Below are positions 7,206 to 7,216 of a stretch of DNA of 7,216 nt, in pieces. The stretch comes from Candidatus Neoflavobacterium equi (GTDB lineage: Bacteria; Bacteroidota; Bacteroidia; Flavobacteriales; Flavobacteriaceae), in the NCBI GenBank assembly GCA_018065745.1, contig JAGHSS010000323.1, positions 1-7,216 on the forward strand, given 5' to 3'. How positions within the stretch are numbered: the stretch's first letter is position 1; each line of letters begins with the position of its first letter. The translations under genes were made by a program, and so were the position numbers. Below the pieces are notes generated by a model that saw nothing but the letters and a program-made list of their open reading frames with translations, had not been told where the DNA came from and ran no database searches.

Positions 7206-7216
7206 CTATTATATAT

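Noticed and set aside
1..7216. CRISPR array, tRNA, rRNA, insertion sequence, phage or defence genes
   Set aside because: No spaced repeats, no tRNA-like cloverleaf, no transposase, integrase, nuclease or toxin-antitoxin frames; nearly all sequence is explained by five conventional genes.

Overview
The window is a low-GC stretch that most likely comes from a member of the Bacteroidota, probably a flavobacterium-like lineage. The evidence is AT-rich coding and intergenic DNA, almost no Shine-Dalgarno sequences, -7-like boxes of the Bacteroidota type TAnnTTTG ahead of two transcription units, lipoprotein signals followed by acidic or Thr-rich linkers, and a pheS gene with no pheT directly behind it.

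Layout. Positions 60-5487 (+) hold a tight three-gene operon with gaps of 6 and 1 bases. It encodes a TolC/CzcC-like outer-membrane channel, an HlyD/CusB-type adaptor anchored as a lipoprotein, and a 1028-residue inner-membrane pump of the heavy-metal (HME) class of the RND superfamily. Together they form a complete tripartite exporter spanning the envelope. Pump residues favour a divalent cation (Zn, Co, Cd or Ni class) over Cu(I)/Ag(I): the TM4 motif has the DFG...DGA...E form, and the three methionines of the CusA site align to Thr, Phe and Glu. No regulator lies in the window; one could sit upstream of position 1.

Positions 5488-5550 form a short spacer with two back-to-back TAAATTTG boxes. 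It leads into pheS (5551-6570, +), the housekeeping phenylalanyl-tRNA synthetase alpha subunit. A strong hairpin at 6576-6609 has A and T flanks and can end transcription from both sides. Beyond it, on the minus strand (6644-7144), is a small lipoprotein with an NlpE N-terminal-type domain and a CxxC motif. The last 72 bases are its AT-rich upstream region, which may also hold a promoter for a gene starting beyond the right edge.

Overall this is a conventional arrangement of known families. I found no sign of a new defence, mobile or RNA-guided system. The points most worth checking are the pump's metal specificity and the presence of an NlpE-type lipoprotein next to a metal-efflux operon.
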